Below, one piece after another: positions 34,830 to 44,400 of a stretch of DNA of 64,000 nt (positions are counted from its first letter, which is position 1; every line of letters starts with the position of its first letter). This stretch comes from Burkholderia pyrrocinia (lineage in GTDB: Bacteria; Pseudomonadota; Gammaproteobacteria; Burkholderiales; Burkholderiaceae), in NCBI RefSeq assembly GCF_001028665.1, contig NZ_CP011504.1:372001-436000 (forward strand), read 5' to 3'. The translations under genes were made by a program, and so were the position numbers. The notes beneath the pieces were generated by a model that did not search any database, was not told the DNA's origin, and was given only the letters and a program-made list of their open reading frames with translations.

Positions 34830-35900
34830 ATGACCGCCTCGCTCCCTACCCGGCTGCCGCCCCTCCTGCGCCACGCGCTCCGCCCGCTGCTCGACCCGTA
34901 TCGCCGTTACCGGCACGCGAAGCTGATCCATGCGGCGCGCGTCGCGCTCGCGATTCTCGTGTCGATCGCCCTGTCCACCGGCCTGCGCGTGCCGCACGGC
35001 GAGTGGTCGACGATCACGGTGCTGATCGTCGTCGGCGGGCTGCAGCACCACGGCAACATCCGCAAGAAGGCCGCCGAGCGCGCGCTCGGCACGTCGATCG
35101 GCGCGCTCGCGGGGCTCGGGCTGATCCTGCTGTATTCCTTCGCGCATGCGCCGCTCGCGATCTACCTGCTGATGGCAATCGCGTGCGGCTTCTGCGCGTA
35201 TCACGCGATCGGCAAGGCCGGCTATATCGCGCTGCTGTCGGCGATCACGATGGTGATCGTCGCCGGGCACGGCGACAACGAGATCGTCGACGGCCTGTGG
35301 CGCGCGGTGAACGTGCTGACCGGCATCGCGATCGCGCTGGCGTTCTCGTTCGCGCTGCCGCTCTATGCGACCTATTCCTGGCGCTACAAGCTCGCCGACG
35401 CGCTGCGCGCATGCGCGGCCGTGCATGCGCGGGTTGCCGGCGACCGCCAGGTCAGCGACGACGCGCACCTGAAGGAAATGGCCGCGCTGAGCGCGCTGCT
35501 CGTGCAGCTGCGTTCGCTGATGCCGTCGGTGTCGAAGGAATGCGAGACGTCGATGACGCAGCTCGAAGCGATCCAGCGCAGCCTGCGCCTGTGCATCGGC
35601 TATCTGGAGATCCTGTCGAGCGCGGTGCCGGCCCGCGACGACCTGGCGGCCCGCGAATACATGCGCGTCGAGATGAGGGCCGTGAACCGGCGCATCCGCG
35701 ACACGCTCGTCGGCGCGAGCCGCGCGCTCAAGTTCGGCACGCCGAGCCGGCTCGCGCCGCGCCGCCGGCCGGCCGACCCGCCGCACGACGCGCCGCCGCC
35801 GCAGTTGTCCGGCTACGTGTCGATCACGGCCAAGCTGGCCGGCGAAGTCGATCAGTTGCGCGAGAAGCTGCTCGATACCGCGCAGTCGTGGAATATCTGA
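34830..35900 (+). CDS. FUSC-family inner-membrane protein
   Basis: The 356-residue protein begins MTASLPTRLPP. It has six probable membrane helices in the first 190 residues, including ARVALAILVSIALSTGLRVP, ERALGTSIGALAGLGLILLY, ALLSAITMVIVAGHGDNEIV and VNVLTGIAIALAFSFALPLY. The rest is a cytoplasmic helical domain. The HGEWSTITVLIVVGGLQHHG block is that of the fusaric-acid-resistance-like family (FUSC, YccS). Members are presumed efflux or membrane-stress proteins; the substrate is not known here. It is about 155 bases downstream of the diguanylate cyclase gene. Confidence 0.82.
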   Translation: MTASLPTRLPPLLRHALRPLLDPYRRYRHAKLIHAARVALAILVSIALSTGLRVPHGEWSTITVLIVVGGLQHHGNIRKKAAERALGTSIGALAGLGLILLYSFAHAPLAIYLLMAIACGFCAYHAIGKAGYIALLSAITMVIVAGHGDNEIVDGLWRAVNVLTGIAIALAFSFALPLYATYSWRYKLADALRACAAVHARVAGDRQVSDDAHLKEMAALSALLVQLRSLMPSVSKECETSMTQLEAIQRSLRLCIGYLEILSSAVPARDDLAAREYMRVEMRAVNRRIRDTLVGASRALKFGTPSRLAPRRRPADPPHDAPPPQLSGYVSITAKLAGEVDQLREKLLDTAQSWNI

Positions 35901-37567
<1,667 letters not shown>

Positions 37568-37584
37568 GCCAGTCGCTTTCGCGA

Positions 37585-37616
37585 GCGGCCGGGCGGCGTA
37601 AAAACCGCCCGGCCGC
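37585..37616. terminator. Bidirectional-type stem-loop after argG
   Basis: GCGGCCGGGCGG (37585-37596) and CCGCCCGGCCGC (37605-37616) form a perfect 12-bp stem with loop CGTAAAAA. It lies 18 bases after the argG stop and 83 bases past the end of the convergent lipoprotein gene. Confidence 0.65.
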
Positions 37617-37698
37617 GTGCCGTACTCCCCTCCCAGCTTTCTTCAGGCACTGCCGGATTCGGAACGCGTATTCCGACGATCCTGCAGTCGCATCAAGA

Positions 37699-38505
37699 TC
37701 ATTTCGATGCCGTGGCAGTCCCGGTCGCAGTCGTCGCAGCCGTCGTCGTCGTAGCCGCAGCCGTCGTAGCCGCGGTCGCCGGCGTCCGTGCCAGATCCTG
37801 GCCGATCATGTCCGCGACCGACTTCTCGCACGACTTGATCCCTTCCACCGACTTGTCGAAACGCTTCTCGAGATCGCTGAAGCTGCCGTACGTGTAAGCG
37901 AAATCGCTGTCGATGTGGACGCTGTTCGACTTGATGTCGTAGCCGCACGCGAACGTCTTGTAATAGATGTCCTGCTTCGTCTTGGCGTCGAGAATGCGCG
38001 CCCGGACGACCACCCACGGAATGTAATCGGGCTGGTTGGGCGGCGAGATATAGCCGAACGACGTGAACCACACATTCATGATGGCATCCGCGTCGGTCTG
38101 GATCGCGGAGTAGTCGTCCGACTTGCCGTCATCCGCGAGCTTCACTTTCTGGCCGTCCAGCTTCACGACCTGATACCCGTTGCCGGTGAGGCGGCCCGTT
38201 ACGCCGTCCGCGATGTCCGGTGCGAATACGATCTTGCCGGTGGCCACGTGATCCGTGTAGGTGCTCGTATGGCTCGCGTTGATGGCGGATTGCGCCAGTG
38301 CGCCGATCAGACCGAACCCGCCCGCCGCGCCGCCGAGGTTGACGACCGCGACACGCTTCGGCTCGGTGACTTCGAGGATGGCGATCGAATGCAGCTTCTC
38401 GCGGGCTTCGGGTTTCAGGTCGGTGTTCGGCAACGTGACGCAGCCGGACAGCAGCGTCACGAGCAGGCCGCAACCGAACAGGGTGGCTTTGGATGAGTTC
38501 TTCAT
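37699..38505 (-). CDS. Lipoprotein of unknown function with Ala/Thr-rich tail
   Basis: The 268-residue protein has a lipoprotein signal, MKNSSKATLFGCGLLVTLLS then GC, with the lipobox cysteine at 22. A beta-rich body (about 30-235) includes HSIAILEVTEPKRVAVVNLG and YIPWVVVRARILDAKTKQDI then YYKTFACGYD. The last 30 residues, after LARTP, are an Ala/Thr low-complexity tail encoded by degenerate trinucleotide repeats. I recognise no family. It is downstream of the second lipoprotein gene on the same strand, about 90 bases away. Confidence 0.72.
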   Translation of the reverse strand: MKNSSKATLFGCGLLVTLLSGCVTLPNTDLKPEAREKLHSIAILEVTEPKRVAVVNLGGAAGGFGLIGALAQSAINASHTSTYTDHVATGKIVFAPDIADGVTGRLTGNGYQVVKLDGQKVKLADDGKSDDYSAIQTDADAIMNVWFTSFGYISPPNQPDYIPWVVVRARILDAKTKQDIYYKTFACGYDIKSNSVHIDSDFAYTYGSFSDLEKRFDKSVEGIKSCEKSVADMIGQDLARTPATAATTAAATTTTAATTATGTATASK

Positions 38506-38596
38506 TGAGTAAATTGGCTTTCGTTGTTGACGGAACGTTTTCGTCGGGCCGTCGCACGCGGCGCGTGAAAACGCCGCGTGCGAGCAGGCCGTGCGT

Positions 38597-39529
38597 TTAT
38601 TGCTTGATGACCTGGCCGTAGGCGACGAAGCTGTAATCAGCGGCGCGCAGCACGTACAGGATCGATCGCTGGAAGCCGTTGGTCCCCTTGATCGGCACGA
38701 ACATGATCGCGGCGCTGCCCGACAGCGGAACGCCCGCCGGGAGCCTGCAGCCCGTCGATGCCGAGGCTGCCAGCGTCATGTCGTACATGTTCTGGTTCGA
38801 GCCGGGCGTGGCGAGTGTCAGCGTGCCGGTCATGTTGCAACCGCTCAGCGTGCCGGTGACCGTGCCGCCCGATGCGATCGCGAAGGACGCGTTCGTGGTC
38901 GCCCACGTGCCCACGACGCTGTCCTGCGTGACGCTCAGTGCGTTTGCGGCGTTATAGGTCCACGTCAAGGTCGACGCAGTACCGCCTCGACTGATCGTTC
39001 CGGACAACGTCTGGTTCGCGCCGTACGCACCGGAGCCGGAGTCGATTTTGGTGATCAACCCGCCCGTGCCGAAGTTGACGCCTGAACCGAGCGACCACGT
39101 CGCGCCATTGACCGTCAGACTCGCGAAATCCTCTGACATCACGAACGATCCCAGCAGATTGAGCGTGGTCAGGTTGTTGCGCGGATCGACCAGGGCGATG
39201 GTCGAGTAACCCAGGTTGCCGGATTGCGTCCAGATCCCGATCGGGCCGCTCGCCGTTGCGGCAGTCGAACCGGCTTGCGGGTTCGTCAGGCTCGGCAGCG
39301 CCTCGCCGACCGTCACCGGCTGCGACGAGGCGACCGGCGCGCTCGCCGGCTGTGCCGCGAGCGGCGTCGATGCGACGACCGGCGCACTGGCTGCGTTATT
39401 GGCGCCGCCGGTGTTTGCGGGCGTGCCGCTGCTGGCGTTCGACGAGCCGTCACCGCCGCCACCACAGCCCGCGACGACGAACACCGAGATCGCTGCAGCC
39501 GCCAACAAACAAACAGAATGCTTCTTCAA
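38597..39529 (-). CDS. Lipoprotein of unknown function, Ser/Thr/Gly-rich
   Basis: The start chosen is TTG at 39529, with GGGGA upstream, giving LKKHSVCLLAAAAISVFVVA then GC, a lipoprotein signal with its cysteine at 22; an ATG at 39553 without a ribosome site would add eight residues. The protein is 310 residues. A low-complexity Gly/Ser/Ala linker of about 60 residues follows the cysteine. The folded part is beta-rich, with repeated Gly/Thr turns (GTISRGGTASTLTWTYN, SGGTVTGTLSGCNMTGTLTL). No family is recognised. It is next to a decayed TPS fragment. Confidence 0.72.
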   Translation of the reverse strand: MKKHSVCLLAAAAISVFVVAGCGGGGDGSSNASSGTPANTGGANNAASAPVVASTPLAAQPASAPVASSQPVTVGEALPSLTNPQAGSTAATASGPIGIWTQSGNLGYSTIALVDPRNNLTTLNLLGSFVMSEDFASLTVNGATWSLGSGVNFGTGGLITKIDSGSGAYGANQTLSGTISRGGTASTLTWTYNAANALSVTQDSVVGTWATTNASFAIASGGTVTGTLSGCNMTGTLTLATPGSNQNMYDMTLAASASTGCRLPAGVPLSGSAAIMFVPIKGTNGFQRSILYVLRAADYSFVAYGQVIKQ

Positions 39530-39599
39530 TTCAATCCCCGATTTACGATGCATTTTTAATAGTCAATATTTGAATATCGTTGTATTGCTTTTATTGAAA

Positions 39600-39872
39600 G
39601 ATCGATTCGTGCTCTCGCTTTTCTTGCTTCCCTCCGTGAACGGCGTTGAATAGGTATGGTGATATGCCGGCGAGGGAAAGCGTGAGATTCGTCGGTTGCC
39701 AGACGTTCGGCACGACGGATACAGGCGTGGGTGTGTTCGTGCGGGGCAAGGCCCGCAGCGGCGGCGGTGCGATGCGGCAACAGCCCCGCTGCGGCAAGGT
39801 AAAGGCAGAGGGCGCGCCGGCCCCCGATGCCCGCGCGCCGAATCGAATCGATGCGTCCCATCTTCTGATCAT
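39600..39872 (-). pseudogene. Remnant of a TpsA N-terminus (decayed copy of the short tpsA)
   Basis: On the minus strand, MGRIDSIRRAGIGGRRALCL, with YLAAAGLLPHRTAAAAGLAP, parallels the N-terminus of the short TpsA (MARWNSIRRAGTGSLRVIFF, with CLAAAGALPRAASAAGIAP). After a frameshift the other frame reads TPVSVVPNVWQPTNLTLSLA then GISPYLFNAV, matching the HVSIGPNGRQLVDLAPAVGG segment and what follows. It then stops without a TPS core. Signal peptide and start of the TPS domain are recognisable but the frame is broken. Confidence 0.7.
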
Positions 39873-39922
39873 GCGCACGGCTTCGCCGGCCGTGCGTCCC
39901 TCGGTTGTTTGGTCGTGTGGTT
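39833..39922 (-). repeat. Duplicated tpsA leader, left copy
   Basis: Ninety bases align without gaps to 61928-62017, with 76 of 90 identical by hand count, including 22 identical in a row at the outer end. The block covers the start codon of the remnant, a leader hairpin and upstream DNA. Further shared words (taacggc, gctttctttag) continue outward. Confidence 0.8.
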
Positions 39923-40107
39923 GTGCGGTTGTAGTGCTTTCGTGTGGTTTTGCGAGCCACCGAGGAAGTGTAACGGCAGGGGTTTCGCTTTCTTTAGGGT
40001 AGCTACCGAATATTTATTATTTCGATTCGCCTAAAAAAAACATTACTAAATAATTTCAGCAAGACAGACGATGCTGGTGCGATCGCACCGTATCGCTTCT
40101 GCAACAA

Positions 40108-40173
40108 TCAGGCAACCTGATTGACGATCGTGCTCGCGTTGGTGTCGACGTTGTTCAACGTCTGCGCCGGCTT
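40108..40173 (-). pseudogene. Fragment of a TPS domain
   Basis: The minus strand reads KPAQTLNNVDTNASTIVNQV then A and a stop, the same as ATLNNVGVNARTIVNQV in the short TpsA (DNA at about 61665-61722). The DNA is similar apart from a one-base indel. It lies upstream, in transcription direction, of the N-terminal remnant, so the two pieces come from separate events or from a rearranged copy. Confidence 0.7.
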
Positions 40174-40242
40174 TCGCAATGTTGAATGACGGGCAGGTTT
40201 TGTTCTAGGCCGTCACGTCCGTCTCAACGTTCTTCATGTGCA

Positions 40243-40268
40243 GCCGGGCGGCGTGAAAACCGCCCGGC
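40243..40268 (-). terminator. Stem-loop after the orphan toxin-tail gene
   Basis: GCCGGGCGG (40243-40251) and CCGCCCGGC (40260-40268) form a perfect 9-bp stem with loop CGTGAAAA. It sits 63 bases after the stop codon of the small toxin-tail frame and resembles the argG terminator in stem and loop. Confidence 0.55.
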
Positions 40269-40330
40269 GAGCATGACCCTCGCCCACAAAATGGCGGATA
40301 GGTCTTCCATCTCGGACGGCAATGCTTCGG

Positions 40331-40510
40331 CTATTTCCTTGCCTTGAGTTCTTGCACGACCCGATTCCAGTATCGAACTGCCTCGATATGTTGCTGCCTC
40401 GTGAGCCACGCTTTATTGGACATATCATTCGGGTTCCCGCCAAGAATCACCGGTTTTACATCAAACAGCTCCATTCCCAACGGACGTGCCTCGCCCTTCC
40501 GCGGCTTCAT
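40331..40510 (-). CDS. Orphan polymorphic-toxin C-terminal tail (HNH/endonuclease-VII-like end)
   Basis: A 59-residue frame starts ATG at 40510, overlapping the stop of the SUKH gene as ATGA. It reads MKPRKGEARPLGMELFDVKP, then VILGGNPNDMSNKAWLTRQQ, then HIEAVRYWNRVVQELKARK. The last two blocks match the end of SUKH-linked nuclease toxins, with GG-P-D, a WLTR/LTR, H and YWN elements. It lacks the front of the toxin and any secretion domain, so it is either a remnant or a truncated protein expressed with the immunity gene. A stem-loop follows it. Confidence 0.65.
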   Translation of the reverse strand: MKPRKGEARPLGMELFDVKPVILGGNPNDMSNKAWLTRQQHIEAVRYWNRVVQELKARK

Positions 40511-40929
40511 TCTGATGCTCCCGAAAGTAGCGTAGTGAGACTCCCCGCAATCGGTATGACATCGGCAAGATCCATACCGATGAACGGAACCTCGACGATT
40601 TGCATCGGACTCACTCGAGTATCAAATGCATATGCCTCCCCACCGCCATTGGAACCAAAGAGCAGTAAGCCTGGCGCATATTCAGCAACCTCGTATTCCT
40701 CATTGAACGTGACGATATCTTCTGCCCTCCAAAGCATAAGATATTCATTATCGATAAATCCCTCTCCCCCGTTGTGCTCCCTCAGAAACGTGAGGTAGTC
40801 GTCGGGAAGAGGAATCTCGATCAGGGCGATCAGATCTGAAACAGCCTGATTCGATGCCCCTTCGTTCCAATGCCAATTGGCCAATCGCTTACTATCCATC
40901 ATGTCTGTGCTGTCGTAGCAGCCCCTCAC
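40507..40929 (-). CDS. SUKH (SMI1/KNR4) family immunity protein
   Basis: The 140-residue protein shows the SMI1/KNR4 pattern: LIALIEIPLPDDYLTFLREH, NGGEGFIDNEYLMLWRAEDI and GLLLFGSNGGGEAYAFDTR. SUKH proteins neutralise nuclease toxins of contact-dependent and type VI systems. I take GTG at 40929 as start because it overlaps the stop of the preceding toxin tail in GTGA and has AAGGA about 9 bases upstream; ATG at 40902 or 40899 (MDSKRLANWHW) is an alternative without a close ribosome site. It ends in ATGA with the next toxin tail. Confidence 0.85.
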   Translation of the reverse strand: MRGCYDSTDMMDSKRLANWHWNEGASNQAVSDLIALIEIPLPDDYLTFLREHNGGEGFIDNEYLMLWRAEDIVTFNEEYEVAEYAPGLLLFGSNGGGEAYAFDTRVSPMQIVEVPFIGMDLADVIPIAGSLTTLLSGASE

Positions 40930-41054
40930 TTAGTAATATCCTTCATCAACCTATTCCACCATGGCGTAACCTGTTGACGGTGTAGATCTCGGGGAAGTAC
41001 GACTTTGTTTCCCGAATCCGTGGGGCTTCCGCCAAACTTGACGGGCTGCACCTC
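40926..41054 (-). pseudogene. Displaced toxin tail upstream of the SUKH gene
   Basis: Right after an in-frame TAG, the minus strand reads EVQPVKFGGSPTDSGNKVVL then PRDLHRQQVTPWWNRLMKDI then TK and stop. It shares P-V-x-(F/L)-G-G-(S/N)-P-x-D, N-K, L-x-R, H and W-x-R with the tail at 40331-40510. No start codon or toxin body precedes it; it is probably left over when a new toxin tip/immunity pair replaced the old one on the giant TpsA. Confidence 0.65.
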
Positions 41055-41079
41055 CTATCGCTTGCGTTAGCACGGAGAA

Positions 41080-41499
41080 TTATGACTGTCTTGCCGGCTC
41101 ATCCCCGTCCAGTATCCGCAGTTCGAACGCTCGAGCTTTAACAGTGATCTCCACCGATGAGGCGATTCCTTGCAGACTGCCGGACAACTCAAATATCGAC
41201 GTCTCGCCTTGCGCCTTCCCCGAATACGAATACTTGACGGGATCGCGCCAAATCACACCATCCGCGTGGTTCTCGTACGGAACCACGACCATATCGAACT
41301 TCTCAATATCCAAAAAAGCAAATTGACAGTGCCCAACATATCCCTCTGCATTTTTCCTGAAAAATAAACTCTCAATTTCGTCAAATACAGCCAACCAATG
41401 ACTTACATACACAATGACATCATTGCCATCAAATATGTGGGCACCATACTGACATTCGGATGCACCAAGCACTTGCCAACAATCTTTTACAATTCTCAC
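41080..41499 (-). CDS. Candidate immunity protein to the giant TpsA toxin tip
   Basis: The GTG start at 41499 shares its G with the TAG stop of the giant tpsA (TAGTG), with GGAGGG just upstream inside the tpsA end. The product is 139 residues, VLGASECQYGAHIFDGNDVI then VYVSHWLAVFDEIESLFF, and is beta-rich. I recognise no family. Such coupling, strand and size are those of immunity genes of contact-dependent inhibition toxins, so it probably protects against the C-terminal domain of the giant TpsA. The gene is lower in GC than the tpsA body, as is usual for immunity genes. Confidence 0.7.
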   Translation of the reverse strand: MRIVKDCWQVLGASECQYGAHIFDGNDVIVYVSHWLAVFDEIESLFFRKNAEGYVGHCQFAFLDIEKFDMVVVPYENHADGVIWRDPVKYSYSGKAQGETSIFELSGSLQGIASSVEITVKARAFELRILDGDEPARQS

Positions 41500-44400
41500 T
41501 ACACCCTCCCCTTCTTCACAAAAACGACGCTTCTCATCGTTTCCAGATCAATCCTCGACCCATCCGTCCGAAGGAAATTAAATCCCCGGTATTCGGGAAG
41601 GAGATTTCCTTGATACTTTACCTCCAACCCCAACTGTTCAAGTTGAGCTGCAGTTGGCATATTTTTCACATACATATTAGCCATATTCCCATTGACGACA
41701 ATCTCCCCTCCTGGCCTAGTAATCCGAGCGGCTTCAGGCAGGTAGTCCATCATCGCCCCTGTCCCTCCTGCATCTCTAGGAATAAACGGATTGTTCGCGA
41801 CCACCTTTGCCTGGCTATTGCTCGGGATATTTGGCATGTTCCGAGCATCTGCAGCGACAGCACGTGGATCCGTTGGCCCCACGCCAACCGCACCTGAAAC
41901 TTTTGGACCGGTTGAGTCAGTAAACAGCTCGACCGTTCCGCCAGTCTTGACGCTACTTGATGCGGACGAATCCGCCTGTTTTCCGCTCCCTGCACTGGAA
42001 GCACCAGTCGCGTCGTGACTCGAGTGATCGCTGCCGCTATCCCCGACCGAGAATATTGGACCGAAACTCGGCAACGCGAAAGACGTCGGTACCGGTATCG
42101 TGACCGGAATACATCCCGCCGGCGGCGTCGGGATGCAAGTTGAGAGTAATGCCATTCCGGCAACCGAGAAGCCGCCGGATCGTCGCCCCTGTGCCCCTCC
42201 GCTCAGGTCATCATCATTGTTACCGGGCGAGTCCGGTAATTGCGGCTGGTTGCCGTGCGCATTGTTGAAACCGTTGTTTCTATTTGCCTCTGCACCGACG
42301 GCAGTCACCAGGGTGGTGGCAAGCGGTGACGTTAGCAACAGCGCACGACAAAAGGCATTCTGTCCACAAGCTTGGACAATTTTCCCTATATTTTTCTCTG
42401 CGTTGTTAGTCGCCTCGTTCCCGGCCCAAGTTGCCCCCGCTTGCGCATCAACACCTACCAACCCCGCGGCCAGTCCTCCACCGAACATGGACAACGCGGT
42501 CACCGTCGCAACCTGTTCGGCAGTTAGTGGCGCCCCGGTCGGATCAAGTGCAACGATCGCGAACGGCGCGACGGCAGCGCTGGTTGCTCCACCAATCGCA
42601 CCGCCCGCACAACCACTCCCCGTTGCAGCACTCGCCGCACACCCGAGAAGACCATGGGCAGCGATGTTCTGAATCGTGAGCGGATCGGTTCCTTGACCAA
42701 TCGCATACGCAGCAGCAGCCGCAGCATCCCTGACGAAGCTGTCCCGCAGACTATCGAGGAAGCTTCCCCCGCCAATCAGCGTCTGCGTGCCGGCCTGAAT
42801 CGCCGCATCGGCCGACATTGCGAGCACCGCAGTGGGAAGCGATCCTGCCGCCGCTCCAGCCTGCGGCACCAACGCGTTGCCCGTCGTCTGCACACCGGCC
42901 AGTGCCGAAAGAGACGGAGCACTTCCCTCGAATGCAGCATTCGCGCTGAACCCGAACGAACCAGTACCACTATCGAACGTGATGCCGTTCGTCAGTCCGG
43001 CAGTCACCGCTCCGATCAGACCGTTCTTCAGGCTCGCGCCGAAATCGACCTGCCCCGTAGCGACGACCTGCCCCAGCGCGCTGGACGCAAACGAGCTCAA
43101 TCCGACAGCAATCATCGTGTTGGCCAAGCCGCCGACGGCCAGCGAACCACCTGCCGCACTTGCCGCCGCAGTGATGGCCGCGCCCGTCAGTCCCTGCTGG
43201 GCCGCCATGAATGCCGCTGTGGCTGCCGCGTCGGCAGCCCCCGACATCGACGCGATCGCAGCAGATATCTCCGGCTGCATCATGATCGCCGCGGCAACAG
43301 CGACCACCATCGAGAAGATCTGCGTCATCCCGAACGAGCCGCCTTCCTTCACGAAATCCTGGTGAAGGTTGTCGCTCAGGGCCGTTTGCGTGAAATTGCC
43401 GCCGAGTTGGTGTTGAAGCGCTGCAAGCGCTTGTTGGGTCCCAGCCTGATCGATCGTTCCGTCGGCCGCGAGCTTCTGCAGCGCCCCACCGATCTGGTTC
43501 AGCGCCTGAACATTCAGATCCATGTTCGCGGCGCTCATGAACCCGCCCGGCTGCACCACCGTGCCGGTCGTATTCAGATAGCCGCCATCGACCTTCTGCC
43601 AGATCTCTCCGACATTGACCTGGTTCGCCTGGTTCGTCAGCGTGTGCGTATCGACGCTCAGCGTCCCCGACGCCGTGATGCTCCCCGTATTGAGGATGCT
43701 GCCGTTGCCGTCCTGATTGAACTTCAGCGTGACGTCATGTCCGGAGATATTGCCGCCCGCCGACATCGCCTGCGTGTCCTGCGGCAGATACACCTGCGGC
43801 ATTAATGCAGTGATCGTCGGGCACGATGCCGTCCCCGTCGCATGACACGTCGGATCCGGCACGGTCTGCTCGACGTACCACAGCATCGGCCGATCAAGTG
43901 CATTGATCTGTTCCTGCGTCAGCGCGGCACCGAGTTGCAGGTCATGTGCCTTCGAGTAGTCGACTGCATTCTGGTACAGGTACATCTTTTCCTGCGCCGT
44001 CACCGACATGTTGTTCTTGCTGTCGTATGTCAAACCATCGACGAAGCTCGCCTTGCCCGTCTGCTGGAGGGCGGCCTGCTGCAGCAGAAGATCCTCTTCC
44101 TGCGGATTGAAATAGAACAGCGTCGACGACGGCTGCAAGTTCTTCGGCAGGTTGTTCAGCAGATCCTGCGCACCCAGCAGCCCAAGCCCCGAACCGCTCA
44201 ACGATTCGTCGACGTAGGACGCCTTGCCGGCTACCGGCGTCGGCAGCGTACCCATCCCGACCGCGCGCGGAATCGACAGATTCAGCCCCGGCAACGTCAC
44301 CGGGCTCAGCGTGATCACGCGTTGCGGCGAGCCGACCTGCGGCGTGTAGGTGTTCGGCGTCGTGATGCCGTTGATCAGCTTCTGCCCGCTCAACGACACC

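Noticed and set aside
40224..40443. Two 60-70-residue minus-strand frames near the toxin tail
   Set aside because: They are in other frames than the toxin tail at 40331-40510, which matches a known toxin ending and overlaps the SUKH stop as ATGA.
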